Source: OCS116 cluster bacterium AG-390-A19 | GTDB taxonomy: Bacteria > Pseudomonadota > Alphaproteobacteria > MED-G09 | Direction of reading: 5' to 3' | Length of the DNA stretch: 64,000 bases | Assembly: GCA_003278145.1 (NCBI GenBank) | Contig: QCGV01000002.1 | Location: forward strand, 90,124 to 154,123 | In this document: piece by piece, positions 9,927-23,627 of the stretch | Layout of the letters: every line of letters starts with the position of its first letter | Numbering within the stretch: position 1 is the stretch's first letter | The notes under the pieces: generated by a model | Database searches by the model: none | What the model saw: the letters and a program-made list of their open reading frames with translations, nothing else | What the model was told of the DNA's origin: nothing | Position numbers and translations under genes: made by a program

Positions 9927-10686
9927 ATTAAAAAATAAAGTTGCCGTGGTGCTTGGAGCATCATCAATTGAAGGACTGGGTGGGGTAATAGCGAAAACAT
10001 ATGCTAACGAGGGAGCAAATGTGGTTGTTAGTGGAAGGCGTCAAGAACCTCTTGATCAGTTAGCTAAAGATATTAATGGGACAGCCCAAGTTTGTGATAT
10101 TACAAGAGATGGTGATGTAGAAAATCTTTTTAAGGTTGCTAAAGATACCTATGGAAAAGTTGATATAGCGATTAATACAACAGGTATATATGAACCAGGA
10201 CCATTAAATGAATTATCTAGAGATCATTTAAGAAAATATTCAGAAGTTAGCTTTATAGGCCCAGTTATTTTTATAAGAGAGGCAGCTGAAATAATGGAGG
10301 AAGGAGGATCAATTATCTCGACTACTTCCGTAACAGTTGAGTTATCGGCTGTTGGTTTAGCTGGATATGTTGGTACTAAGGCAGGGACTGATAAAGTGAT
10401 CCAAGTAGCAGCAAAAGAATATCAACATAAAAGATTAAAAATTAATTCTTTGTCCCCTGGTTTAGTTGATACACCAATGACAGGTGGATTATTTGAAATG
10501 GAAGGACCGATAAAAGCTATGACTAAAGAGTCACCTTTAGGAAGGTTAGCTGATGTTAATGACGTTGCTAAGGCTGCCCTATGGCTTGCTTCAGATGAGT
10601 GCTTCACTACAGGTGATTTTATAAGAGTTGGCGCGGGTATTCATTTAAATCGCTTACCTACAGCTGAAGAAATGTATGGTCTATAA
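9919..10686 (+). CDS. SDR family oxidoreductase
   Basis: LGASSIEGLGG, YVGTK, SPGLVDTPM; overlaps upstream Rieske gene stop by 8 nt. Confidence 0.9.
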   Translation: MARLKNKVAVVLGASSIEGLGGVIAKTYANEGANVVVSGRRQEPLDQLAKDINGTAQVCDITRDGDVENLFKVAKDTYGKVDIAINTTGIYEPGPLNELSRDHLRKYSEVSFIGPVIFIREAAEIMEEGGSIISTTSVTVELSAVGLAGYVGTKAGTDKVIQVAAKEYQHKRLKINSLSPGLVDTPMTGGLFEMEGPIKAMTKESPLGRLADVNDVAKAALWLASDECFTTGDFIRVGAGIHLNRLPTAEEMYGL

Positions 10687-10709
10687 TTTATTAAAAATGG
10701 AGAAATAAA

Positions 10710-11486
10710 ATGACAGGAAGATTAGAGGGAAAAGTAGCAATTATTACTGGAGCAGCAATGGGTTTGGGTGCAGCCGATGCTGAGCTTTTTGCTTCAGAAG
10801 GTGCTCAAGTAGTTTTAACAGATATTGCTGAAGATAAAGGACAAGCTCTTGCTGATAAATTAGGTGGTACCTTTTTTAAGCATGATGTTACTGATGAAGA
10901 TCGTTGGATAGAAATTATTAATGAAACAGAGAAAAAATACGGACGCATAGATGTGCTTGTAAATAATGCCGGTATTGTTAAACCTGGTGACCCTGAAAAT
11001 CAAACAACTGAAGAATACAAGCTAACAATGTCTGTGCATATGGATAGTACTTTCTTTGGCTGTAAATATGTTATTCCTGTTATGGCAAAAACAGGTGGTG
11101 GATCGATTGTCAATATGTGCTCAATTGCATCAGTGCAAGGTGAGTCATATGTTGCAGCATATTGCGCAGCTAAGGGAGCAATAGAAGCTTACAGTAGAGC
11201 AGTTGCAGTGCACTGTGGATTAGCAAAAAATGGTGTACGCTGTAACACAATTCATCCTTCTGGAATTGCCACACCAATGGTGGCAAGTGTTCCAGCATTA
11301 ATGGAGGAGAAATTTGGTCCTTCACCAGTTCAAGAGGCACCAGTTGATACAAATAAAGTTGGAGAGCCAATGGATATTGCAAATGCTGCTCTTTACCTTG
11401 CATCAGACGAGTCAAAATTTGTTAATGGAGCACAAATACGTGTTGATAATGCAATGTCTGTTGTATCAGGAAATATGCCTGAGTAA
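10710..11486 (+). CDS. SDR family oxidoreductase
   Basis: TGAAMGLGAADAELFA, NNAG, YCAAK. Confidence 0.92.
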   Translation: MTGRLEGKVAIITGAAMGLGAADAELFASEGAQVVLTDIAEDKGQALADKLGGTFFKHDVTDEDRWIEIINETEKKYGRIDVLVNNAGIVKPGDPENQTTEEYKLTMSVHMDSTFFGCKYVIPVMAKTGGGSIVNMCSIASVQGESYVAAYCAAKGAIEAYSRAVAVHCGLAKNGVRCNTIHPSGIATPMVASVPALMEEKFGPSPVQEAPVDTNKVGEPMDIANAALYLASDESKFVNGAQIRVDNAMSVVSGNMPE

Positions 11487-11500
11487 TTTTGGAGACACAC

Positions 11501-12208
11501 ATGGAAAAAATTATTAATTATTTTGACGATGAAACACGTCTTGAAGGTATCTTCTTTCCTTGCGAAGGAAATGAAAATGCTCCTGTTGTTTTAGTAGTAC
11601 CTACATACGCCGGAAGAGATCAATTTACTATCGATAAAGCTAAATCTATGAATGCTCTAGGTTATTCAGGATTTGCGGTAGATATGTATGGAGAGGCTAA
11701 AATAGGAGAAACTCCAGAAGAGAATATGGAATTAATGAATAATGTTCTTTCCGATAGGCCTATGCTTCAAAAAAGAATGCAATTAGCTATAGATGCTGCA
11801 AAAAAAGAGGCTGGAGTAGATAATTCAAAAATAGCAAGTATTGGTTTTTGTTTTGGTGGATTATGTGTTTTAGATACTGCTAGGACAGGACTCGATATAG
11901 CTGGAGTTGTTTCTTTTCATGGAATCTTTAATAAACCAGGTAATACCGATGGTAATAAAATAAAAGCCAAAGTTCTAGTTCTTCATGGAAATGATGATCC
12001 AATGGTACCTCATTCTGATGTTAATGGTCTAGCAAATGAACTAACTGAAGCTGAAGCTGATTGGCAGATACATGCTTATGGATCAACATCTCATGCTTTT
12101 ACTAACAAGGAAGCAAATTCTCCTGAAATGGGAATGGCTTATAATCCTGACGCAGATAGACGTTCATGGAAATCAATGACAGACTTTTTAAAAGAAGTTA
12201 TTGGCTAA
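11501..12208 (+). CDS. Dienelactone hydrolase family protein
   Basis: GFCFGG nucleophile elbow with Cys, LHGNDDPMVP, STSHAFTN. Confidence 0.9.
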   Translation: MEKIINYFDDETRLEGIFFPCEGNENAPVVLVVPTYAGRDQFTIDKAKSMNALGYSGFAVDMYGEAKIGETPEENMELMNNVLSDRPMLQKRMQLAIDAAKKEAGVDNSKIASIGFCFGGLCVLDTARTGLDIAGVVSFHGIFNKPGNTDGNKIKAKVLVLHGNDDPMVPHSDVNGLANELTEAEADWQIHAYGSTSHAFTNKEANSPEMGMAYNPDADRRSWKSMTDFLKEVIG

Positions 12209-12236
12209 ATTGAGTTGAAGATATATACAATAAAAT

Positions 12237-12956
12237 ATGAGTGATAATAAACAGCTTTCCGTTCATGCATTTGTTGTACCAGTAACACCATTTCAGCAGA
12301 ACTGTTCTATCATATGGTGTACTGAAACAATGAAAGGCGCCGTTATTGATCCTGGTGGTGATATTCAGTCAATTCTAGATGCAATAAAAAAATATAATAT
12401 CTCAATTGAAAAAATACTTATCACGCATGCTCATTTAGATCATGCAGGAGCTACAGCTGAACTATCAAGAATTCTTAATGTCCATATTGAAGGTCCGCAT
12501 AAAGATGATATGTTTTTAATAGAAAGTCTTGAGGAGCAAGGAAAAAAATATAATTTTTCACCTGCAGAATCATTTAAAACTTCAAGATTTTTAGAAGGCG
12601 GAGATGAAGTAAAAATTGGCAATCAAATCTTTGGTGTTAGACATTGTCCAGGTCATACACCTGGTCATGTAATCTTTTTTCACGAAGAAACAAAATTAGC
12701 CGCTGTTGGTGATGTTTTATTTCAGGGTTCTATTGGTAGGTCAGATCTTCCGAGAGGAAATCATCAACAATTAGTCGATTCTATCGTGAACGAGTTATGG
12801 CCACTTGGTGATGAAATGAGATTTATTCCAGGCCACGGACCAATGTCTACTTTTGGTAATGAAAGATTAACAAATCCCTATGTTTCTGATTTTGCTTTGG
12901 GGATTGATCGAGAAGTAAATGAAGCTCTAAAAAAACAAGAAGAAAAAAGGGAGTAA
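12237..12956 (+). CDS. MBL-fold hydrolase, glyoxalase II-like (YcbL type)
   Basis: ITHAHLDHAG, HCPGHTPGHVIF, GDVLFQGSIGRSDLP, FIPGHGPMST. Confidence 0.9.
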   Translation: MSDNKQLSVHAFVVPVTPFQQNCSIIWCTETMKGAVIDPGGDIQSILDAIKKYNISIEKILITHAHLDHAGATAELSRILNVHIEGPHKDDMFLIESLEEQGKKYNFSPAESFKTSRFLEGGDEVKIGNQIFGVRHCPGHTPGHVIFFHEETKLAAVGDVLFQGSIGRSDLPRGNHQQLVDSIVNELWPLGDEMRFIPGHGPMSTFGNERLTNPYVSDFALGIDREVNEALKKQEEKRE

Positions 12957-12959
12957 TTT

Positions 12960-14207
12960 TTGAATCTCTCCGACAGCCGTTTTCATAGGCGAGCTGGCCT
13001 TTCAGGATTATATTTTATACAAGGAATGCCTCAGGGCTTAATATATTTTGCCTTATTAGACTGGTTAGCATCAGTTGGTTTTAGTATTAGTGATATTGCA
13101 GTAGTAATGTCGCTAGCTTCTCTTCCTTGGACTTTTAAAATTTTAATTGGTCCATTTGTAGATACAATAAAGTTATCAAAAATGGGGAAAAGGAAGCCGT
13201 GGATATTTTTTTCATTACTATCTTCTAGTCTAATTTTTATTATTTCTTCAAATTACATTTCCACTGAACTATCACCCCTAGCGATTGGGCTAAATCTATT
13301 TGCTGTTATCCTATTTACTTCAATTTTAGATGTTGCAACGGATGGTTTAGCTATCGATACCTTAAACCAAGATGAAAGAGGTATAAGTAATGGATTAATG
13401 TGGGCTAGTAGAACTGTTGGTGTAAGCTCCGCTGCAGTTTTCGCTTCATTTACAATTAATGAAATAGGTTTAAAAGAGACATTTTTATTTTTTGGTTTTT
13501 TAAATTTTTTCTTTTCTTTACTTTCGCTCATAATGAAAGAAAACAAAGATGATCAACTTTTATCACTCAAGCTTACAGAAAAAATAGAATTCTCTTATTA
13601 TAAAGAGACTTTTTTAAACTTATACAACAAGTCTAAAATGCCAATTTTTATTTTACTTATGGGTTTTTGCTTGCTCTCAAATATTGCATTTGGAATGCAT
13701 TATGTAAGTATTTCAAATTTATTTATAACCTCTAATAATTGGGATAATTCTAATTTAACCGAAATACGTTCAATTGGCTTATATGCGGGAGCTGGAGCAG
13801 CTATAATTGGTGGTTATTTATCAGATAAGTTTAATCCATATAGAATTATTGTAGTTTCCCAAGTAATGATTGCCTTGGTCTTTTTGCTAATAGCAATATT
13901 TGAAAATAATATTTCAAATTTTTATATTGGTTCTTTATTCATAATTATAATTTCTGTACTTGGATCTTGTCTTATGTCAGCTAGTCTATCGCTATGCATG
14001 AGTCTCTCTATGACTGCAGTTGCGGCTTCACAATTTGCACTTTTAATGAGTATCAGACATTTCTCAAGAATAATCGGAGAATGGAGTGCTGGATTACTAG
14101 ATTATAACGATGTCTCTTTAAGTAATTTATATTTTATTATGTTTTTGGTTTCATTTTTACCAATTATCATTATTTACAGAATGAAAAACTTCACCCACAA
14201 AACGTAA
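12960..14207 (+). CDS. MFS transporter, AmpG/PAT-like
   Basis: GMPQGLIYFALLDWLASVGFS...SLPWTFKILIGPFVDT; multi-TM; probable TTG start. Confidence 0.75.
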   Translation: MNLSDSRFHRRAGLSGLYFIQGMPQGLIYFALLDWLASVGFSISDIAVVMSLASLPWTFKILIGPFVDTIKLSKMGKRKPWIFFSLLSSSLIFIISSNYISTELSPLAIGLNLFAVILFTSILDVATDGLAIDTLNQDERGISNGLMWASRTVGVSSAAVFASFTINEIGLKETFLFFGFLNFFFSLLSLIMKENKDDQLLSLKLTEKIEFSYYKETFLNLYNKSKMPIFILLMGFCLLSNIAFGMHYVSISNLFITSNNWDNSNLTEIRSIGLYAGAGAAIIGGYLSDKFNPYRIIVVSQVMIALVFLLIAIFENNISNFYIGSLFIIIISVLGSCLMSASLSLCMSLSMTAVAASQFALLMSIRHFSRIIGEWSAGLLDYNDVSLSNLYFIMFLVSFLPIIIIYRMKNFTHKT

Positions 14208-14230
14208 ATTATTTTTTAGATATTATAAAC

Positions 14231-14258
14231 TTGACACCTTCTCACTCAACGTTATATT
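14231..14258 (+). promoter_or_regulatory. sigma70-like promoter upstream of rplU
   Basis: TTGACA (14231-14236), 16-nt spacer, TATATT (14253-14258), ~50 nt upstream of rplU ATG. Confidence 0.6.
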
Positions 14259-14308
14259 TGCGCTCCTAAAGAGTTTTTTAATTCTTTTTATACAAATGGA
14301 TATTTATT

Positions 14309-14770
14309 ATGTATGCAGTAATTCGAAGTGGTGGAAAACAGTATAAAGTCTCAAAAGATGACGTTATATCAGTTGAAAAGCTAACTGCTGAAGCAGGGGA
14401 TAAAATTAGCCTTGATGAAGTATTAATGATTAGCGAAAAAGATAACCTTATTATCGGTGATCCAATTATTAAAGGTGCTACAGTTAATGCTGAGGTCGTT
14501 GAACAAACAAGAGCTAAGAAAATAATCGTTTTTAAAAAGAAAAGAAGACATAATTATAGAAGAAAAAACGGACATCAACAGAATTTGACCACTTTAAAAA
14601 TTGTTGATATTAAAGCTACTGCTACAAAAAAAGCAGCAGCCAAAAAAGTAGAAGCGCCTAAGGAAGAAAAGCCGAAAAAAAGTGCATCTGCTAAGAAAAC
14701 AACTGCAAAAAAGACGGTAAAAACCGCTACAAAAACAAAGTCTGTTAAAAAAGAAAAGGCTAAGGAGTAA
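14309..14770 (+). CDS. rplU: 50S ribosomal protein L21 with Lys/Ala/Thr-rich C-terminal tail
   Basis: [14 protein letters not shown]...[15 protein letters not shown]. Confidence 0.97.
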   Translation: MYAVIRSGGKQYKVSKDDVISVEKLTAEAGDKISLDEVLMISEKDNLIIGDPIIKGATVNAEVVEQTRAKKIIVFKKKRRHNYRRKNGHQQNLTTLKIVDIKATATKKAAAKKVEAPKEEKPKKSASAKKTTAKKTVKTATKTKSVKKEKAKE

Positions 14771-14773
14771 GTT

Positions 14774-15043
14774 ATGGCACATAAGAAAGCAGGTGGATCA
14801 TCTAGAAATGGAAGAGATTCCGCAGGAAGAAGATTAGGTGTTAAAAAATTCGGTGGTGAAAACGTTATTCCTGGTAATATTATAGTTAGACAAAGAGGAA
14901 CTAAGTGGCAACCTGGACGAAATGTTGGTCTAGGAAAAGATCACACAATTTTTTCTCTTATTGAGGGTACAGTTAGCTTTAAAAAGTTAAGAAATGGAGG
15001 TCCGGTAATCTCTGTCGACCCAATTGCTGAGAAAGCTAACTAA
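14774..15043 (+). CDS. rpmA: 50S ribosomal protein L27
   Basis: [28 protein letters not shown]. Confidence 0.98.
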   Translation: MAHKKAGGSSRNGRDSAGRRLGVKKFGGENVIPGNIIVRQRGTKWQPGRNVGLGKDHTIFSLIEGTVSFKKLRNGGPVISVDPIAEKAN

Positions 15044-15102
15044 ATTTAAAACTGCCTAATTTATAGTTCTAAAATTTTTAAAATCTGTTACTTATGAGAT
15101 AG

Positions 15103-17237
<2,135 letters not shown>

Positions 17238-18503
17238 ATGTCTAAAGAATTAGAAAAAGAATTAATTTTAATGGGAAAAAATGCAAGAAAAGCGTCTCAA
17301 ATCCTAACACTGGCAAATTCTGATCTTAAAAATAGCGCCTTAGAAGCTATGGCGGTTGATATTGAAAAAAATAAAGAAAATATTCTTGAAGCAAATATTA
17401 AAGATGTTGAAAAAGCGAAAGCAAATAATATATCAAAATCATTTTTAGATAGGTTAATCTTAAATGATGAAAGGATTAAATCCATATCTGATGGTCTAAG
17501 AGAAATTATAAAGATTGAAGATCCTGTTGGTCAAACTATGTCTAAATGGGATAGACCTAATGGTTTAAATATTGAAAGAGTAAGAACTCCTCTTGGTGTT
17601 ATTGGTGTGATTTACGAAAGCAGACCAAATGTAACAGCTGACGCAGGAGCTTTATGTTTAAAAGCAGGTAATGCAGTTATACTAAGGGGTGGATCAGAAA
17701 GTTATTACTCTTCAAACGCTATCTATAATTCTTTAAAAAATGGTCTAATCAAAGCTGGTCTGCCTGAGCACTCAATTCAAATTATACCTACCACAGATAG
17801 AAATGCCGTTGGATATCTTTTATCAGGATTAAACGACTCTATTGATGTGGTGGTACCTAGAGGCGGAAAAAGCTTAGTTGAAAGAGTTCAAAATGAAGCA
17901 AAAGTACCTGTATTTGGGCATCTAGAAGGTATTTGTCATGTATATATTGATAAAGATGCTGATGTTAAAAAAGCTATTGAAGTAACAGTAAATGCAAAAA
18001 TGAGAAGAACAGGTATTTGTGGTGCCGCCGAGACGTTATTAATAGATAAAGAAAACGCTGATATTTTCTTGCCTAAATTAGCTGAGGCTCTAGAGGGTTT
18101 GGACTGTGAATTAAGAGGATGTAATAATTCGTTGAAAATAATTAAAGATATGATTCCTGCTGAAGAAAATGATTGGAGCACTGAATATTTAGATGCAATA
18201 ATTAGCATAAAAATTGTTGATGGAATAAGAGGCGCAATTGATCACATAAATAGCTATTCAACTAGTCACACTGACTCCATTATTACAGAGAATATTAAAA
18301 CTGCAGATATTTTTTTAAAAGAAATTGATAGCGCTATTGTTATGCATAATGCCTCGACTCAATTTGCAGATGGTGGAGAATTTGGTATGGGTGCAGAAAT
18401 AGGAATAGCAACTGGCAGATTTCATGCAAGAGGTCCTGTTGGAGTTGAACAATTAACCAGTTTTAAATATGTTGTTAGAGGATCAGGACAAGTAAGGCCC
18501 TAA
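17238..18503 (+). CDS. proA: Gamma-glutamyl phosphate reductase
   Basis: [46 protein letters not shown]. Confidence 0.97.
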   Translation: MSKELEKELILMGKNARKASQILTLANSDLKNSALEAMAVDIEKNKENILEANIKDVEKAKANNISKSFLDRLILNDERIKSISDGLREIIKIEDPVGQTMSKWDRPNGLNIERVRTPLGVIGVIYESRPNVTADAGALCLKAGNAVILRGGSESYYSSNAIYNSLKNGLIKAGLPEHSIQIIPTTDRNAVGYLLSGLNDSIDVVVPRGGKSLVERVQNEAKVPVFGHLEGICHVYIDKDADVKKAIEVTVNAKMRRTGICGAAETLLIDKENADIFLPKLAEALEGLDCELRGCNNSLKIIKDMIPAEENDWSTEYLDAIISIKIVDGIRGAIDHINSYSTSHTDSIITENIKTADIFLKEIDSAIVMHNASTQFADGGEFGMGAEIGIATGRFHARGPVGVEQLTSFKYVVRGSGQVRP

Positions 18504-19102
18504 TGGAAGAAATCCTTAAAAAAGAAATATCACTTGGGGAAAGTTCTAGGATTGGCTTATTTGGAGGCTCCTTTAATCCTGCACATGAATGGCACTTTCA
18601 GGTAGCAAAACATGCTTGTGAAATTTTAAAATTAGATAAAATAATTTGGCTAGTATCCCCTCATAATCCACTCAAGGATAAAAAAACTTTGTTTTCGCTA
18701 GAAGATAGATTAGAAAGTGCAAAAAAAATTGGAAGGTCGCCAAATTTCATAATTACAGATGTTGAAAAAAAATTAAAAACACAATACTCAATAGATACTA
18801 TTTCAGTTTTTCAAAAAACTTTCTTATCAAAAAAATTTGTTTGGATTATGGGATCAGATAATGCAGCTCAGATAAAACAATGGAAAGATTGGAAATTAAT
18901 TTTGGAGAAAATAGCTATTGCTATTTATCCTAGAGCTACTCATCCATTGGATGAAGTAGAAAAAATATTAGTAAAATACTCTAATAAAATTAATGAGGGA
19001 AATGCTGAAGATCTAATTAAGCTTGAAACTCCATGTTTTACCTTTATTAATGGGCCAATGAATGATATTTCCTCATCAGAGATTAGGAGAAAAAATAGTT
19101 GA
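18503..19102 (+). CDS. nadD: Nicotinate-nucleotide adenylyltransferase (variant HxGH motif)
   Basis: GLFGGSFNPAHEWHFQVA, WLVSPHNPLK, SSSEIRRK; lies between proA and rsfS. Confidence 0.92.
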   Translation: MEEILKKEISLGESSRIGLFGGSFNPAHEWHFQVAKHACEILKLDKIIWLVSPHNPLKDKKTLFSLEDRLESAKKIGRSPNFIITDVEKKLKTQYSIDTISVFQKTFLSKKFVWIMGSDNAAQIKQWKDWKLILEKIAIAIYPRATHPLDEVEKILVKYSNKINEGNAEDLIKLETPCFTFINGPMNDISSSEIRRKNS

Positions 19103-19443
19103 GTAAAAAATTAATCAATCAGATATTATCTAATTTAGATGATAATAAAGCTCTTGATATTAATTCACTCTCATTAAAGGGTAAATCCGATATTGCTGAT
19201 TATCTAATAATTGCCACTGGTACATCTAGTAGGCATGTTTCATCCTTAGCTGAAAAAACAGTTGATGATCTAAAAAAGAATAATATTAAAAATGTAAATA
19301 CCGAAGGTTTAGATAAAGGTGACTGGGTCTTAATTGACGGCGGAGATATAATAATCCACTTATTTAGAGAAGAAGTTAGAGAATTTTATGATATTGAAAA
19401 ACTATGGTCATCGTCCATAAAACTTAATTCTTCTAAAATATAA
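19099..19443 (+). CDS. rsfS: Ribosomal silencing factor
   Basis: Small DUF143 protein; ADYLIIATGTSSRHVSSLA, GDWVLIDGGDIIIHLF, EFYDIEKLW. Confidence 0.95.
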   Translation: MSKKLINQILSNLDDNKALDINSLSLKGKSDIADYLIIATGTSSRHVSSLAEKTVDDLKKNNIKNVNTEGLDKGDWVLIDGGDIIIHLFREEVREFYDIEKLWSSSIKLNSSKI

Positions 19444-19444
19444 A

Positions 19445-19924
19445 ATGGAATTAAAAATTATTTCAATCGGGCAACTTAAAAACAATCCTATTTTAGAAAT
19501 ACAGAAAGATTATCAAAAAAGAATTTTAAATTTAAGTAAATCCGTTGGGTTTAAGAAACTTTTAATTAAGGAATTACCAATTTCAAAAAAGGTGTCGGTT
19601 AAAGAGCGGCAAATAGAAGAAACAGGAATAATTTCTAAATATATTGAAAAAAATAATTATAATATTTTTCTTGATAGCGATGGGGATAATATAGATTCCT
19701 TGGATATATCAAAGATTATTTCAAAAAATTCCTTCGATGGAAAAAATTTAATCTTTTTCATCGGTGGGCCAGATGGTTTTAATAAGGATATATTAAAAGC
19801 CGCTAATAAAATAATCTCATTTGGAAAAGTAACTTGGCCACACAAGCTTGTTAGAATTATGCTCCTCGAACAATTGTATAGAGGTATAACAATATTAAAA
19901 AATCATCCTTATCACAGAAATTAG
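19445..19924 (+). CDS. rlmH: 23S rRNA (pseudouridine1915-N3)-methyltransferase
   Basis: FFIGGPDGF, TWPHKLVRIMLLEQLYRGITILKNHPYHRN. Confidence 0.96.
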   Translation: MELKIISIGQLKNNPILEIQKDYQKRILNLSKSVGFKKLLIKELPISKKVSVKERQIEETGIISKYIEKNNYNIFLDSDGDNIDSLDISKIISKNSFDGKNLIFFIGGPDGFNKDILKAANKIISFGKVTWPHKLVRIMLLEQLYRGITILKNHPYHRN

Positions 19925-19984
19925 AAAAAAATTTGCCTTTATTTTATTGTTATATGAGATAAGAATACGTCCAGAGAAAATCTG

Positions 19985-21280
19985 ATGAAAAAAATTTTAA
20001 GCCCAACATTACTCCTAATTTTTCTTAAACTAACCTTATGGTCGAATTTATTTGCATCAGAAAAAATTAAAGTAGAAAATGAAGAACTTCTCCAATCCGT
20101 TATTAAGCTTGTTCAGGAAGAATATATTGATGAAACTAAGGAAGATGAAATTATTGAATCTGCAATTAACGGAATGCTTCAATCACTTGATCCACACTCT
20201 GTATATTTAAATCAAAAAGATTTTAAAGAATTAACAAGCGATACTAAAGGTGAGTTTGGAGGGCTTGGGATTGAAGTTACGATGGAGAAAGGACTAATAA
20301 AAGTAATTTCACCAATTGATAAAACACCTGCTGAGAGGGCTGGTATTATCGAAGGTGATTTAATAACCCATATAAATAAAGATCCTATTTTGGGGAAAAG
20401 CCTGTCAGAAGCTGTTTCTTTAATGAGGGGAAAACCAAATACAGAAATTGAAATTACTATTGCCAGACAGGGTCTTGAAGAAGGTTTTGATCTAAAGCTG
20501 ATTAGAGAAATAATTAAGGTTCCCGGTGTACTAGTGAATATTAAAGGTGAGAAAAATGACATTGGATATATCAGAGTTTCTTCCTTCAATGAAAAAACCT
20601 CTGATGAACTTTATAAAGAAATAATTAAATTTGAATTTAATCCTAATAATCAAATCAAAAGTTATATTTTAGACCTCAGACGTAACCCAGGTGGCTTATT
20701 AAATCAAGCAATACAAGTTACAAATTTTTTTCTTGATGAGGGTAATATTGTTTCAACAAAAAGACCTCGTTTTGATAAGACAATCAATGAATACAAAGCA
20801 AAAAAAGGTGATCTAATTTTCGGAAAGCCACTTCTTGTGATAGTAAATGGGGGTTCTGCTTCTGCTTCAGAAATAGTTGCGGGTGCTTTACAAGATAACA
20901 AAAGAGCAATTATTTTAGGAACAAAGACATTTGGCAAAGGATCAGTTCAAACTTTATTCCCAATCGAAAAAAATAATCTTTTTTCACCAAATGATCTTTA
21001 TGGAGCAGTAAAATTAACAACAGCTGAATATTTCACCCCTTCAGGAAAATCTATACAAGCAAAGGGAATAGAGCCTGATATTATTATTACCCAAAATTTT
21101 GAGGATGAAAAAAATGACTCAATAACCGTAGGTGAAACAAAATTGAATAAATATATTAAAAATGAGAATGAAAATATTGAATCGGGTTCTTCGGCGTATA
21201 TACCTAATGAAGAAATAAAAGATATTCAACTTAATGAAGCAATTAAAATTTTATCTAATTTAAATAAAAAATTTAAATGA
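19985..21280 (+). CDS. ctpA: S41 family C-terminal processing peptidase
   Basis: Signal-like N-terminus, PDZ, GSASASEIVAGALQDNKRAIILGTKTFGKGSVQT. Confidence 0.94.
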   Translation: MKKILSPTLLLIFLKLTLWSNLFASEKIKVENEELLQSVIKLVQEEYIDETKEDEIIESAINGMLQSLDPHSVYLNQKDFKELTSDTKGEFGGLGIEVTMEKGLIKVISPIDKTPAERAGIIEGDLITHINKDPILGKSLSEAVSLMRGKPNTEIEITIARQGLEEGFDLKLIREIIKVPGVLVNIKGEKNDIGYIRVSSFNEKTSDELYKEIIKFEFNPNNQIKSYILDLRRNPGGLLNQAIQVTNFFLDEGNIVSTKRPRFDKTINEYKAKKGDLIFGKPLLVIVNGGSASASEIVAGALQDNKRAIILGTKTFGKGSVQTLFPIEKNNLFSPNDLYGAVKLTTAEYFTPSGKSIQAKGIEPDIIITQNFEDEKNDSITVGETKLNKYIKNENENIESGSSAYIPNEEIKDIQLNEAIKILSNLNKKFK

Positions 21281-21792
21281 ATAATATTGAAAAAATTAAA
21301 AATAAATTAAAAATGCGAAAAGCTGTTGGCATTATTCTTATGAGAGATGATGGTTTAGTTTGGACAGGTAAAAGAAAAGATGGTCCAGGAGTTCGAAGCG
21401 GTGAAAGAAACCTTTGGCAAATGCCTCAAGGAGGAATAGATCAAGGAGAAAAGCCTATAGATGCTGCATATAGAGAATTAGAAGAAGAGACTGGTACTAA
21501 ATCTGCCAGGATTCTGTTTGAGCATGAATCGTGGTTTGAGTACGAATTACCAAATGAATTAATAGGAAAAGTTATAAGTGGCTTTAAAGGACAAAGACAG
21601 AAATGGTTTTTAATGAAGTTTACAGGAAATGATAGTGAATTTAATTTAAATAAACATACTCCAGAATTTGATGAATGGATGTGGAGAGATCTAAGTACAA
21701 TGCCTAACCTTGTTGTCGATTTTAAAAAAAAATTATATGAAGAATTGGTAAAGGAATTTACTGAAGAAATAAGTAAGAATAAAACTATATAA
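21277..21792 (+). CDS. rppH: RNA pyrophosphohydrolase
   Basis: Nudix box GGIDQGEKPIDAAYRELEEETG. Confidence 0.94.
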   Translation: MNNIEKIKNKLKMRKAVGIILMRDDGLVWTGKRKDGPGVRSGERNLWQMPQGGIDQGEKPIDAAYRELEEETGTKSARILFEHESWFEYELPNELIGKVISGFKGQRQKWFLMKFTGNDSEFNLNKHTPEFDEWMWRDLSTMPNLVVDFKKKLYEELVKEFTEEISKNKTI

Positions 21793-22171
21793 AATTTTCT
21801 ATAAGGGATTTGCGTTCATCAAGCAAAACTTTTTCATCTTCTTCTGCAGAGGCTAACTTTTCATTGATAATATCAATTTCACTTTTTAAGACCTTGCTGT
21901 CTGAGTCAGATAAGTTAAGACTAGTTTCAGCAAGAATGGTCATTTTATCCTGAGTTATATCTGCAAAACCACCCTCAACAAGATATTTTTTTACTTTGCC
22001 TTGCTCGAAAGTAACTTCAACTATCCCCTGCCTAAGAGTTGTCATAAAGGGTGAGTGATCTGGAAGTATTCCTGCATCACCATCTATACCTGGTATAAGA
22101 ACCATATCAACTTCTGAAGAAACAATAGAGGCTTCTGGCGAAACAAAATCAAAGTTAATTTTATTATTCAT
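21785..22171 (-). CDS. atpC: F1 ATP synthase epsilon subunit
   Basis: FDFVSPEASIVSSEVDMVLIPGIDGDAGILPDHSPFMTTLRQG; downstream of atpD. Confidence 0.96.
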   Translation of the reverse strand: MNNKINFDFVSPEASIVSSEVDMVLIPGIDGDAGILPDHSPFMTTLRQGIVEVTFEQGKVKKYLVEGGFADITQDKMTILAETSLNLSDSDSKVLKSEIDIINEKLASAEEDEKVLLDERKSLIENFI

Positions 22172-22175
22172 ATTA

Positions 22176-23627
<1,452 letters not shown>

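Noticed and set aside
20212-20589. Antisense ORF of 125 aa
   Set aside because: Fully inside ctpA on the opposite strand; no recognisable motif; shadow ORF expected from codon bias
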